A DNA stretch of 64,000 nucleotides, taken from CF-39 sp035651155 (GTDB lineage: Bacteria > Chloroflexota > Limnocylindria > P2-11E). A program made the position numbers and the translations under genes. Below are positions 1-7,612 of this stretch, in pieces (positions within the stretch are counted from its first letter, which is position 1; each line of letters begins with the position of its first letter). The stretch is taken from contig DASRGG010000002.1 of the NCBI GenBank assembly GCA_035651155.1, forward strand, positions 183,383-247,382, in the 5' to 3' direction. Below the pieces are notes generated by a model. It did no database searches, had not been told where the DNA came from, and worked only from the letters and a program-made list of their open reading frames with translations.

Positions 1-798
1 GACCCCGCAGTGGAACATGCCCTCCGCCGGCGAGCGCAGCCACTCGAAGCTGTCGACGACGGTGGGAGGCGGGACCGCGTCCGGCTCGCCCTCGAGCGCC
101 CCGATCGCACGCAGGATGTTCGTGACGCCGCGCACGTGTCGCACGACGTCCTCTTCGATGAGCAGGCCACGGCCACCCGACTCCGCGAGCATCGCGGCCA
201 CGCCGCTCTGCGCGGCGACCGCGTACAGGCTCCCCGGCCGCTCGCCGGTGGGCGCGCTCTTCACCGCCCACTCCGCGCCATACGCGCTCACCATGCGCAG
301 GATCGTCGCGTCGCGAGCCGCGTCGGCGGTCTCGCGATAGATCACGAACGGCGTGAGGTCCTCGATGAGGTCGCCGGCATGCAGGTCGATGGCGTGCTCG
401 AACCGCACGACGATCTCCGTGAGGAGGCGGTGCGCGAAGCGCTGGCCCCAAGTGCCGTTCGCGTCGCCCGGGAAGAGGCGGTTGAGGTTGTCGTTGTCCT
501 CGGGATTGACGTAGATGCTGCGCTCGTAGAAGCCGGGGCGGTTCAGGAGCGGGATGAGGACGATCCTGCCGCGCACCTCGCGGGGGTCGAGCGAGCGGCC
601 GAGACGCATGGCGGCCTCGATGCCGGTGTACTCCGCCGCGTGGATCCCCGCGGTGACGAGCACCGACGGCCCCGCCTGCGCGCCGTTGATCGCGATGTAC
701 GGCCAGCGGTACTTCGCGAGGCCCGGGTCGCCCTCGAAGGTGAAGGTACCGCTCGCGCGCGAAGACGCCCTCGGGACGGGGATCGGTCCGATGTCCAT
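1..798 (-). CDS. Succinylglutamate desuccinylase/aspartoacylase-family zinc hydrolase (3' end cut by window edge)
   Basis: The ATG at 798 opens a frame that runs off the left edge, so 266 N-terminal residues are visible. The pattern GIHAAEYTG (His53, Glu56) followed by DLHAGD near residue 140 supplies the H-x-x-E...H zinc ligands of the M14-like AstE/AspA family, which hydrolyses acylated amino acids or C-terminal amide bonds. A conserved Arg/Asn region (PLLNRPGFYERS) lies between them. The start is one base beyond the stop of the upstream ligase gene, so the two are probably co-transcribed. The substrate cannot be told from sequence; a carboxypeptidase role is equally possible. Confidence 0.8.
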   Translation of the reverse strand, partial: MDIGPIPVPRASSRASGTFTFEGDPGLAKYRWPYIAINGAQAGPSVLVTAGIHAAEYTGIEAAMRLGRSLDPREVRGRIVLIPLLNRPGFYERSIYVNPEDNDNLNRLFPGDANGTWGQRFAHRLLTEIVVRFEHAIDLHAGDLIEDLTPFVIYRETADAARDATILRMVSAYGAEWAVKSAPTGERPGSLYAVAAQSGVAAMLAESGGRGLLIEEDVVRHVRGVTNILRAIGALEGEPDAVPPPTVVDSFEWLRSPAEGMFHCGV

Positions 799-799
799 C

Positions 800-1960
800 T
801 CAGTACACCCCCAGCACGGTACGCGCGACCCGGCGCAGCGAGGGCTTCTCGCGCCGGCCGGCTCCGCGCGCGGCGCGTTCGAGCGTCTGGATCGCCGCGC
901 GCGTGTCGAGATCGTCGTCGAGCGCGGCGAGCACCGCGCGCGTCGCGGCGTCGCGCCCGAGCGGACCGACCGGGCCGCGTCCGAGCGCGCCCGCGAGGCG
1001 ATCGGCCCGCTCGCGCGCGCGGGCGAGACGAGCGTCGTCGTGGTCGAACGCGCGACGGTAGTGCGCGTCGAGCAGGTAGAGCCGCAGCGCCTGCGGCGTC
1101 GTGGACCGCAGCGCGTCGCGCACGAACACCATGTTGCCGAGCGACTTCGACATCTTCTCGCCGCCGAGGCGCACCGGAGCGGGATGCACCCACCATCCGG
1201 CGAACGGACGCTTCCCGGTGGCCGACTCCGATTGCGCGATCTCGTTCTCGTGATGCGGATAGATGAGGTCGCTCCCGCCGCCGTGGATGTCGATGCGATC
1301 GCCGAGATGGCGGAGCGCCATCGCCGAGCACTCGAGATGCCATCCGGGGCGGCCGGGACCGTACCGGCTCGGCCAGGTCGGACCGCTGGGGACGGCGCGC
1401 CACAGTGCGAAGTCGATCGGGCTGCGGCGGCGCGGATCGTCGAGCGCGGCGTCGTCCTGACGCGCGAGGATCGCGCGCATCCTCGACGGACCGAGCCGCG
1501 AGAGCTCGCCGTACCGCGGATCGCGCGAGACGTCGTAGTACACGCTGCCGTCGACAACGTACGCGGCGCCGCGGCGCCGCAGCCGCTCGATGAGCGCGCG
1601 CATGGCGGGGAGCTCGCGCGTCGCGTGCGGCAGCACGTCGGGGCGGCGCCAGCGCAGCGCGCGCATGTCCTCGAGGAACTTGCGCTCCTCACGCCGGCCG
1701 AGGGCGCGCCAGTCGACGCCGTCGCGGGCCGCGCGCTGGAGGATGGATTCGTCGATATCGGTGACGTTCTGCGCGTACCGGACGCGTGCTCCCCGCGCCT
1801 CGAGAAGCCGCACCAGCACGTCGAAGACGAGGAACGTGCGCGCGTGGCCGAGGTGGGTCGTGTCGTAGGGCGTCACGCCGCAGACGTAGACGGTGACGGC
1901 GGAGGAGCGGGGACGGAACGGCGTGGTGCGCCGGCGACGCGTGTCGTAGAGGGTGAGCAC
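800..1960 (-). CDS. Short class I cysteinyl-tRNA synthetase-like ligase (CysS or MshC type)
   Basis: This 386-aa protein carries the class I signature in the form YDTTHLGHA, the KMSKS loop (EKMSKSLGN) and the zinc and cysteine pocket (CGVTPYD, GWHLECSAM, PHHENE). CysS is usually about 460 aa and has a C-terminal anticodon-binding part; here the chain ends soon after the KMSKS domain. The wording around the first motif (CGVTPYDTTHLGHA) and the GGGSDL box resemble MshC, the ligase that joins cysteine to GlcN-inositol in mycothiol synthesis, but the family is also close to true CysS. GTG 1960 is chosen because a TATCGT -10 box lies 8 nt upstream and the conserved region starts soon after. Function as tRNA or thiol ligase is unresolved. 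Confidence 0.8.
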   Translation of the reverse strand: MLTLYDTRRRRTTPFRPRSSAVTVYVCGVTPYDTTHLGHARTFLVFDVLVRLLEARGARVRYAQNVTDIDESILQRAARDGVDWRALGRREERKFLEDMRALRWRRPDVLPHATRELPAMRALIERLRRRGAAYVVDGSVYYDVSRDPRYGELSRLGPSRMRAILARQDDAALDDPRRRSPIDFALWRAVPSGPTWPSRYGPGRPGWHLECSAMALRHLGDRIDIHGGGSDLIYPHHENEIAQSESATGKRPFAGWWVHPAPVRLGGEKMSKSLGNMVFVRDALRSTTPQALRLYLLDAHYRRAFDHDDARLARARERADRLAGALGRGPVGPLGRDAATRAVLAALDDDLDTRAAIQTLERAARGAGRREKPSLRRVARTVLGVY

Positions 1961-1968
1961 CTCGGGTG

Positions 1969-1978
1969 ACGATATCCT
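1969..1978. promoter_or_regulatory. Overlapping divergent -10 elements
   Basis: TATCGT on the minus strand (1974-1969) and TATCCT on the plus strand (1973-1978) each lie 8 nt from a start codon (GTG 1960 and ATG 1987). The arrangement implies leaderless or near-leaderless mRNAs and mutually exclusive polymerase binding. No strong -35 is claimed. Confidence 0.45.
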
Positions 1979-1986
1979 CGCCCACG

Positions 1987-3099
1987 ATGCTCCGCTTGCC
2001 CGCCGTCGACGCGACCCTCGGCATCGTCGAGCGGATCGCATCGGCGCCGACCGCTCCGTACCACGAGCACCGTGCCATGCGCGCGATCGCGCGCGAGCTC
2101 GCGACGCTCGGGATCTCCACCGAGGAGGACGCGTACGCGCAGGTCCACGCACGCGTGCGCCGCGGCGACGCGGCGCGCTCGCTCGCGCTCGTCGCGCATA
2201 CCGACCATCCCGCGTTCGAGATCACGAGCGCGAGCGGACACGAGGGGCGGGCCCGGATCCTCGGCGGCTTCTACGCGCGCTTCTTCACCGGGCACGTCCC
2301 GGTCCTCGTCTGCGACGACGGCGACGCGGAGCCATTCCACGCGACGCTCGACGACTACGTCACCGCGGTCGACGTCGCGCACAACTCGCCCGGCCACTGC
2401 CGCATCCGCTCGGAGCGGCCCCTCGCCGCCGGCCAGTGGGCGGTCGTCGATCTCCCGCCGTTCGAGGTCCGCGGCGACGAGCTGCACCTGCGCGCCGCGG
2501 ACGATCTCGCGCTCTGCGCCGTCGTCGTGCTCACCCTCGCCGCGCTCGCCGAGGAGACGCGCGCGTACGACGTCCGCGCCGTCTTCACCCGCGGCGAGGA
2601 GACCGGCCTGTACGGGGCGCGTCTGGTCGCGGAGGACGGGAGCGTCCCGCGCGACGCGGTCGTGGTGTCGCTCGAGGCGAGCCGCGCTCTGCCGCACGCG
2701 CGCGCCGGCGCCGGCGTGGTCGTGCGTCCCGGCGACATGCACAACACGTTCAGCAACGACGGCGAGCGATACCTGCGGGTGGCGCGCGAGCGCTTGAACG
2801 GCGCCAAGATCCCGACGCAGCGATCGCTCCTCAGCGGCGGGACCTGCGAATCCTCCGCGTTCGTCCGGCTCGGATGGACGACGACGGCGATCGCCCTACC
2901 AAACGTGAACTACCACAATCAAACGGAGGAGCACGACCGCTTCGTGCCGGAGATCGTGCGGCTTTCCGACCTGCGCGGCGCCGTCGCGCTGCTGGCCGAG
3001 GCCGCGGTGGCCGCCGGTGCGGACGAGGATGAGACGTGGTGGCCAGACGTCCGCCGCGTCCCGGCCGAGATACGCGAGCTCATGCGGCGATCGCGTTAG
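1987..3099 (+). CDS. M42/M28-like zinc aminopeptidase
   Basis: The 370-aa product has the co-catalytic metallopeptidase pattern: LVAHTDHPAFEI (His and Asp ligands), RAADDLALCAVV (bridging Asp), TRGEETGLYGA (general base and ligand Glu), VVSLEAS and a late His in the NYHNQTEEHD region. M42 enzymes are cytosolic aminopeptidases or glutamyl peptidases, often oligomeric. ATG 1987 is preferred over the in-frame GTG at 1966 because the TATCCT box at 1973-1978 would leave the GTG upstream of the transcript. It is divergent from the CysS/MshC-like gene. Substrate specificity is not predictable. Confidence 0.75.
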   Translation: MLRLPAVDATLGIVERIASAPTAPYHEHRAMRAIARELATLGISTEEDAYAQVHARVRRGDAARSLALVAHTDHPAFEITSASGHEGRARILGGFYARFFTGHVPVLVCDDGDAEPFHATLDDYVTAVDVAHNSPGHCRIRSERPLAAGQWAVVDLPPFEVRGDELHLRAADDLALCAVVVLTLAALAEETRAYDVRAVFTRGEETGLYGARLVAEDGSVPRDAVVVSLEASRALPHARAGAGVVVRPGDMHNTFSNDGERYLRVARERLNGAKIPTQRSLLSGGTCESSAFVRLGWTTTAIALPNVNYHNQTEEHDRFVPEIVRLSDLRGAVALLAEAAVAAGADEDETWWPDVRRVPAEIRELMRRSR

Positions 3100-3152
3100 C
3101 TCGGCCGCTCGCTACCACTTTTGTCCTAGTCCATCTGACAGGCGCCCACCCC

Positions 3153-3198
3153 TTGACGCGGGATGCCTGAGGTGTAGAACGAAGATGTTCCGCGGAAC
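3153..3198 (+). promoter_or_regulatory. Promoter with downstream palindrome
   Basis: TTGACG (3153-3158), a 16-nt spacer and TAGAAC (3175-3180) form a good sigma70-type promoter. Seven bases on lies the perfect 12-bp palindrome GTTCCGCGGAAC (3187-3198), which would sit at the start of the transcript and could be an operator or a 5' hairpin. Confidence 0.5.
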
Positions 3199-3457
3199 GA
3201 GCAAGACCAACGCACCAACCTACAGGAGGTGTCATGGTCCGGCTTCACAAAGTGTTCGGAGTGTTCCAGGTCGATTGACGACGCCCTCGGCGGAAGGGGG
3301 CTACGACCTGCGGAGCGGGCGGCGGATCCCGATGTGTGGACGACGATCATTTCTCATGATCGCCACGTCGAGGCCGGAAGTGAGGCCTGAAGCCGACGCT
3401 CCATCGGACTGTTAGCAAGCGAACACAAAGCGACCCCCGGACGCGGGGGTCGCTTTT
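3186..3457 (+). ncRNA. Candidate structured small transcript or leader RNA
   Basis: This 270-nt stretch has no conventional gene but is framed by a promoter and an intrinsic terminator. It can fold into several local hairpins: CAGGTCG (3267-3273) with CGACCTG further on, enclosing GCCCTC/GGGGGC; GATCAT-ttctc-ATGATC near 3347-3363; and a short AGGCC/GGCCT stem. It also contains a 14-codon ORF with a strong ribosome binding site. It does not match the landmarks of tmRNA, RNase P RNA or SRP RNA that I could check by eye. Whether it acts as RNA, as a peptide gene or as both is unknown. Confidence 0.4.
3234..3278 (+). CDS. 14-aa micro-ORF with strong Shine-Dalgarno
   Basis: ACAGGAGGTGTC stands immediately before ATG 3234, giving one of the best Shine-Dalgarno matches in the window. 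The reading frame MVRLHKVFGVFQVD ends at TGA 3276-3278, within the first stem of the structured transcript. The peptide is mildly amphipathic and has no export signal. A leader peptide controlling the downstream structure, or a free micropeptide, are both possible. No homology can be judged at this length. Confidence 0.4.
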   Translation: MVRLHKVFGVFQVD

Positions 3458-3460
3458 GTA
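3427..3460 (+). terminator. Rho-independent terminator
   Basis: A perfect 13-bp stem (3427-3439 with 3444-3456) around the loop GACG is followed by TTTT. It closes the 3153-3457 transcription unit and lies only 15 nt before the next gene's ATG. Confidence 0.85.
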
Positions 3461-3471
3461 CTGTCAGAGCG

Positions 3472-4548
3472 ATGGAGAGCACGAGCGAGCTTGCGTGGTT
3501 CCGCGGTGAGATCTGGCGCTCGCTCATCCGCCCGCGCGATTTTGCCCGCGGCCTCGCTCGAGAGCACTACGGCCTGGCGGGCGTGCTGGTCGGCCTGGGC
3601 GCCGGCATCGGCCTCTCTGTCGGCGTCGACCTTCTCGTGCTCGCCTCGAAAGGCCTCGCGCCCGGCTCGTACGTCGCGCGTCTCGGCGTCGACGCCGGCC
3701 TGCTCGGCGTCCGCCTCGCGGTCAGCACGGCCTTGGTCGCGTGGATCGCGAGCGGCGCGGTCCGCCTCATGGGACGGCGCGGCGGCACGCTCGATCAGCT
3801 CTTCACCGCGCTGACCTTCGCGACCGCGCCCCTGCTGCTCGTCCCGGTACCCGCGCTCCTGGTCACCGTCGGCGCGACCACCGCGACGCTCGCGGTCGCA
3901 GCCGCGATCGTGCTCGTGCTGCTGCTCCGCGTCGTCATCGGCGTCGCGCTCAACATCCGCGGCATCCTTCCGCCGCTCATCGCGGTCGTCACCTTCGTCG
4001 TGGTCATCGCGCTCGGCGCGTTCGTGCTCGGCGACCAGATCTCGCGCATGCGCTTCCTCGCGTACGCCGTCGCGCCGCCCCTCGTCGCCGACTTCACGGC
4101 GATGCCGGCGGCGGGCACGCGCTACGACATGCTGGGCTTCGATCTCACGCTGCCCAACGGATGGAAGCCCGCGAGCGGCGGGGTGCCCGGCGAGGCCGCG
4201 CGCTTCGAGTCGTCCACGGCCACGCTCGTCGTCGCGCGGGCGCGCGCCGCGGCGCTCGACACCGCCGACACCTACGCCGACGTCGTCGCGGCGCCGCAGA
4301 AGGTCGGCCTGAAGGACGCCTGGCAGGAGCGCGGCGTGACGCGCATCAACGGCGTCGTGGTCGTCGACGATCGCTACGGCGGTACATATGAAGGCCGGAC
4401 CGTCGTGTGGCGGCAGTTCACCGCGGTGCCCGGCGCGCAGGGTCTCGCGCTCGTCTATCGCGTCGTCGAGCCTGCGGACCGCCAGGCCGCTCTCGACGAG
4501 GCCGCGGCGATCGCCGCGACCTGGCACATCAGCGCGGCGGGTCGCTAG
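3472..4548 (+). CDS. Yip1-type membrane protein with soluble C-terminal domain
   Basis: The 358-aa protein starts with a cytosolic segment, then has about five hydrophobic helices between residues 35 and 190 in the pattern of Yip1/YIP1-domain proteins. The soluble C-terminal half (residues 200-355) begins YDMLGFDLTLPNGWK and resembles DcrB/PsbP-like lipoprotein domains. A TACTGT box (3459-3464) seven bases before ATG 3472 suggests a leaderless transcript that starts after the terminator. Its 3' end overlaps the convergent mec gene by four bases. Function is unknown; an envelope role is an inference from topology. Confidence 0.6.
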   Translation: MESTSELAWFRGEIWRSLIRPRDFARGLAREHYGLAGVLVGLGAGIGLSVGVDLLVLASKGLAPGSYVARLGVDAGLLGVRLAVSTALVAWIASGAVRLMGRRGGTLDQLFTALTFATAPLLLVPVPALLVTVGATTATLAVAAAIVLVLLLRVVIGVALNIRGILPPLIAVVTFVVVIALGAFVLGDQISRMRFLAYAVAPPLVADFTAMPAAGTRYDMLGFDLTLPNGWKPASGGVPGEAARFESSTATLVVARARAAALDTADTYADVVAAPQKVGLKDAWQERGVTRINGVVVVDDRYGGTYEGRTVVWRQFTAVPGAQGLALVYRVVEPADRQAALDEAAAIAATWHISAAGR

Positions 4549-4952
4549 ACCAGGTCCACCCGGCGCACCGTTCGCTCGTCGGTGATGCGGTAGGCCTCGA
4601 GCTCGGGCTCGGGCCCGCGCAGCGACACGAGGATGTAGAACGCGTCGGGGTAATGCGCTTCGGCCCGATCGATCGGCGACGGGTACGGCTGGCTCGCCGG
4701 ATGGCTGTGGTAGATCGCGATGAGGTCCTCGCCGCGCGCGTCGATATCGCGGAAGGCGCGGAGCTGATCGCGCGGATCGATGCGGTACCGCGTCGTCGGC
4801 GTCTCGTGCGCGTTCGCGCAGCGGATGACCCGCGTCGGAGCCCCATGCACCCCGGCGACGAGACCGCACGCCTCGTTCGGCGCCGACTCGCGCGCGTGGG
4901 CGACGATCTCGTCACGGAGCGCCGCGGGGAGCGCGAGACGCTCGCGCGCTAT
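4545..4952 (-). CDS. mec: Mec-like JAB1/MPN (JAMM) peptidase for the sulfur carrier CysO
   Basis: The JAMM motif is complete only if translation begins upstream of GTG 4850: the catalytic Glu is in SAPNEACGLVAG, followed by YHSHPAS and SPIDRAEAHYPDAF (H-x-H...D). In Mycobacterium, Mec releases cysteine from the CysO C-terminus. No ATG, GTG or TTG occurs in frame between the preceding stop and the catalytic Glu. The best placed codon is ATA 4952-4950, which overlaps the cysO stop as ATAG and gives 135 aa, close to the usual length of Mec. The start is therefore inferred, and an indel near the junction is the alternative. Confidence 0.75.
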   Translation of the reverse strand: MARERLALPAALRDEIVAHARESAPNEACGLVAGVHGAPTRVIRCANAHETPTTRYRIDPRDQLRAFRDIDARGEDLIAIYHSHPASQPYPSPIDRAEAHYPDAFYILVSLRGPEPELEAYRITDERTVRRVDLV

Positions 4953-5227
4953 GTCCCGCCCGCCATCGCCGGGATGACCATGACCTCGCTGCCGTCCGGG
5001 ACGGGCGCATCCGTGCCGCCCTTCGCGCGGGCGTCGTCCTCGCCGATGTACACGTTCACGTACGTGCGCAGGCGGCCGTCGTCGTCGAGCACGCGCGAGC
5101 GGAATCCCGGGTGTCGCCGGTCGATGTCGGCGAACACGTCGGCCAGGGTACGTCCCGATGCCTCGAGCTTCGTCTGTCCGCCGGTCGCGTCACGAAGCGC
5201 GCCCGGCAGGCGCACGGTCACTGACAT
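4949..5227 (-). CDS. cysO: CysO-type ubiquitin-like sulfur carrier
   Basis: This 92-aa MoaD/ThiS-fold protein ends MVIPAMAGGT. Family members carry sulfur as a thiocarboxylate on a C-terminal Gly-Gly. Here one extra Thr follows the diglycine, so the tail would have to be trimmed before activation; the adjacent JAMM peptidase is an obvious candidate. The gene begins 3 nt after the cysM stop with GGGAG as ribosome binding site. The cysM-cysO-mec order matches the mycobacterial cysteine pathway that uses O-phosphoserine, so CysO rather than MoaD is the better call. Confidence 0.85.
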   Translation of the reverse strand: MSVTVRLPGALRDATGGQTKLEASGRTLADVFADIDRRHPGFRSRVLDDDGRLRTYVNVYIGEDDARAKGGTDAPVPDGSEVMVIPAMAGGT

Positions 5228-5230
5228 TGC

Positions 5231-6145
5231 TCACTCCCATAGCGCGGTGCTGAGGTAGCGCTCGCCTCCATCAGCGATCAACACGACGATACGTCCTGTC
5301 TCTTCCCGAGCGACCCGCATGGCCGCCGCGACGGCCGCGCCGCCCGACGGGCCGGTGAAGATGCCCTCCTCACGCGCGAGCCGGCGCGTCATGTCGATGG
5401 CCTCGTCGGTCGCCTGGGTCATGTGCACGTCGGCCACCGATTCGTCCCAGATCGCCGGGCGGATCGCGGTCGGCATGTGCTTCCACCCCTCGATCCCGTG
5501 GAGCGCCGCGTCCGGCTGCACCGCGACGATGCGCACGCCCTTCGCGCGGAGCGCGCGCGACACGCCGACGACCGTGCCGGACGTCCCCACCCCGGCGACG
5601 ACGTGCGTCACCGTGCCGCCGCTCTGCTCCCAGATCTCCGGACCGGTGGTGAGCTCGTGCGCCAGCGGATTCGCGGGGTTCGAATACTGGTCGACGTACA
5701 CGTAGCGCGGGTCCGTCCTCGCGAGACGCCGCGCCTCGCGGATCGCTCCGTCGGTCCCCTCGAGCGGATCGCTCAGCACGAGCTCCGCGCCGAAGGCCCT
5801 GGCGATGCGCTTGCGCTCGAGCGAGACGCGGTCCGGCATGACGAGCGTGAGGCGATGGCCGCGCACGGCGCACACGAGCGCGAGCGCGACGCCGGTGTTG
5901 CCGCTCGTCGCGTCGATGAGCACGCTGCCCCCGCGGATGCGACCCTCGTCCTCGGCCGCGAGCACCATCCACAGGCCGGCGCGGTCTTTCACGCTGCCGC
6001 CGGGGTTCGCCGACTCGAGCTTCACCCAGAGCTCGCCGCGCAGGCCGGCGCCGATGCGGCGCAGCCGGAGGAGCGGCGTGCCGCCGATGCGCTCGAGGAT
6101 GGTGCCGCGCACGCGCTCGCGAACGAGGTCCGCGGTCAGGTCCAT
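5231..6145 (-). CDS. cysM: Cysteine synthase CysM (CysO-thiocarboxylate or O-acetylserine dependent)
   Basis: The 304-aa PLP fold type II enzyme shows the PLP lysine in GGSVKDRAG, the phosphate-binding loop VGTSGTVVG and the substrate loop TSGNTGVAL. Cysteine synthases make cysteine from an activated serine. Because cysO and mec follow directly, the sulfur donor is probably the CysO thiocarboxylate and the acceptor O-phosphoserine, as shown for Mycobacterium tuberculosis CysM; this is inference from context. The gene starts 30 nt after the XRE-TPR regulator and lacks an obvious promoter of its own. Confidence 0.88.
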   Translation of the reverse strand: MDLTADLVRERVRGTILERIGGTPLLRLRRIGAGLRGELWVKLESANPGGSVKDRAGLWMVLAAEDEGRIRGGSVLIDATSGNTGVALALVCAVRGHRLTLVMPDRVSLERKRIARAFGAELVLSDPLEGTDGAIREARRLARTDPRYVYVDQYSNPANPLAHELTTGPEIWEQSGGTVTHVVAGVGTSGTVVGVSRALRAKGVRIVAVQPDAALHGIEGWKHMPTAIRPAIWDESVADVHMTQATDEAIDMTRRLAREEGIFTGPSGGAAVAAAMRVAREETGRIVVLIADGGERYLSTALWE

Positions 6146-6175
6146 GTGATGAGGCTAGCCCGCCGAGGGACGGAG

Positions 6176-7459
6176 CTAGGTGCGGACGGTCTCGAGCGCG
6201 CGGCGCGCGAGACGGAGCGCCTCGTCGCTGTCGCCGCGCGCCTCGGCGGCGCGCGACCAGCGGTCGAAGATCACGCGCAGCAGGTGCGGGACGCGCTCCT
6301 CCGCGAGCTGGCTCGCCTCCTGGAAGGAGCGCTTCGCCGCCGCCGGGTTCGACGCCATCCGCAGCTCGCCGATGATGATGAGCGAGCGCACCTGCGCGTC
6401 GGGCTGGTCGACCTTGCGGGCGAACTTGAGCGCTTCCTGCGCGGCGGCGAGCCCCGCTTCGGGATCGGTCTTCGACAGCACCTCGGCCTCCGACGTATGG
6501 ATCGAAGCGAGCGTGCCGTCGCGCTTCGTTTCCTGCGCGAGGGACGCCGCGCGCTTTAGGCACTCGGACGCGCGCTCGCGGTTCCCGTACTCGGCATAGA
6601 GAAGTGCGGCGTTGTCGAGAGTGCACGCCACCTGGTCGAGGAGGCCGAGCTCCTCATAGAGCTGCAGGCTCTTCTGGTTGTAGAGAATCGCCGCTTCCAG
6701 GTCTCCGTCGTTCTGGTAGTTGCGCGCCATCCCGGTGTAGAGGCTTGCAAGAGATGTGCGGTCGCCAAATTGCGCCGCAAGATCGATCGCGCGCTCATAC
6801 GCGGCCAGGGCTTGGCGGTGCTGTCGCAGATTCGTAAGCACGACTGCGAGCTCAACGAGACGCCGGAAGTGAAATGCCGGGTCCTTCACGAGCCCGTTCT
6901 CGCACGCGGTGATGCACTCCCGAATGAGCCGACTCGCGTCCTCGTACGCGTAGGTGCGCGCGTGGATCGCAGCGAGCACGGCCTTTAAGCGAACTGCTTC
7001 TTCAGTGTCACTCAGAAGCTCCGCCATCCGCTGCGCGCGCTCGATGACGGGAAACGCGAGCTTCGGCTGCCCCGTTCCGTTGTATGCGATCGCGAGATAG
7101 CGCAAGCGCATGAGCTGGTCGGCCGCGCTCAGGCCCTCCTCGAGGTGTTCCAAGATCTTCAGCGCCTCGGCAGGCTTCCCCTGCTCGACGAGGCTTCTTG
7201 CTTCGATGAGTTCGTACTGCGGCGTCGTCGCTGCCGGCGAGCCACCGAGAAGGTCAGACGGCTTGACGCCGAGGACGCCAGCGATGTGCTCGAGTGCCTT
7301 CATCGAAGCGCGCGTGCGGCCGGACTCGAGCATCGAGATGTACGCCTTCGTGTAGAGAGGCTCGGCGAGCTGCGCCTGCGTTAGTCCTTTCGCGGTACGC
7401 AGGGAGCGAATACGGGCACCGACATCGGCGACCATCGGCGAACGCACTTGCTGGGTCAT
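6176..7459 (-). CDS. XRE-family HTH regulator with TPR domain (RNPP-like architecture)
   Basis: Residues 10-70 form an XRE helix-turn-helix (IRSLRTAKGLTQAQLAEPLY and YISMLESGRTRAS). Residues 80-425 are helical hairpins of TPR type, e.g. LRYLAIAYNGTGQPKLAFPV and LASLYTGMARNYQNDGDLEA. HTH plus TPR is the layout of peptide-binding RNPP regulators such as PlcR and NprR, though many HTH-TPR proteins bind other ligands. It has its own strong promoter, with the -10 nine bases before ATG 7459, and leads into cysM after 30 nt. Codon use looks less GC-rich than its neighbours, suggesting possible transfer. A 40-aa exported peptide is encoded just upstream. Confidence 0.85.
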   Translation of the reverse strand: MTQQVRSPMVADVGARIRSLRTAKGLTQAQLAEPLYTKAYISMLESGRTRASMKALEHIAGVLGVKPSDLLGGSPAATTPQYELIEARSLVEQGKPAEALKILEHLEEGLSAADQLMRLRYLAIAYNGTGQPKLAFPVIERAQRMAELLSDTEEAVRLKAVLAAIHARTYAYEDASRLIRECITACENGLVKDPAFHFRRLVELAVVLTNLRQHRQALAAYERAIDLAAQFGDRTSLASLYTGMARNYQNDGDLEAAILYNQKSLQLYEELGLLDQVACTLDNAALLYAEYGNRERASECLKRAASLAQETKRDGTLASIHTSEAEVLSKTDPEAGLAAAQEALKFARKVDQPDAQVRSLIIIGELRMASNPAAAKRSFQEASQLAEERVPHLLRVIFDRWSRAAEARGDSDEALRLARRALETVRT

Positions 7460-7468
7460 ACGGTCGGC

Positions 7469-7520
7469 ACTTTACGGCTGTGCAAGCAATTGGTCAACTC
7501 AGCCTGAACTCTCAGGTTGA
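7469..7520 (-). promoter_or_regulatory. Promoter and likely operator of the XRE-TPR gene
   Basis: On the minus strand TTGACC (7497-7492), a 17-nt spacer and TAAAGT (7474-7469) lie nine bases before ATG 7459. An imperfect nested dyad, TCAAC...CCTGA-actc-TCAGG-TTGA on the plus strand at 7494-7520, overlaps the -35 and is a candidate autoregulatory operator. Confidence 0.65.
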
Positions 7521-7581
7521 GGACCGAGACCGGGAAGATGCCGGTCGGGGTCCGGCGGGCCCGAGTGCCCGCTTCTCGGTC

Positions 7582-7604
7582 GGCCGGTGAACGGGTCACC
7601 GGCC
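7582..7604 (-). terminator. GC-rich hairpin after the peptide gene
   Basis: GGCCGGTGA and TCACCGGCC form a perfect 9-bp stem around ACGGG, eight bases after the stop of the 40-aa peptide gene. There is no T-tract, so it may be a weak terminator or an mRNA-stabilising hairpin. Confidence 0.4.
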
Positions 7605-7612
7605 AGAAGTGC

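Noticed and set aside
1966..3099. GTG 1966 as the start of the M42-like peptidase.
   Set aside because: The TATCCT -10 at 1973-1978 would place this codon upstream of the transcript, and ATG 1987 has leaderless spacing.
3017..3415. A 132-codon plus-strand frame across the 3.1-3.4 kb gap.
   Set aside because: It begins inside the peptidase gene, has no ribosome binding site and no recognisable composition; the region is better explained as a structured transcript with a 14-codon ORF.
4545..4850. GTG 4850 as the start of the JAMM peptidase.
   Set aside because: It would remove the catalytic Glu in NEACGLVAG, leaving an inactive fragment.
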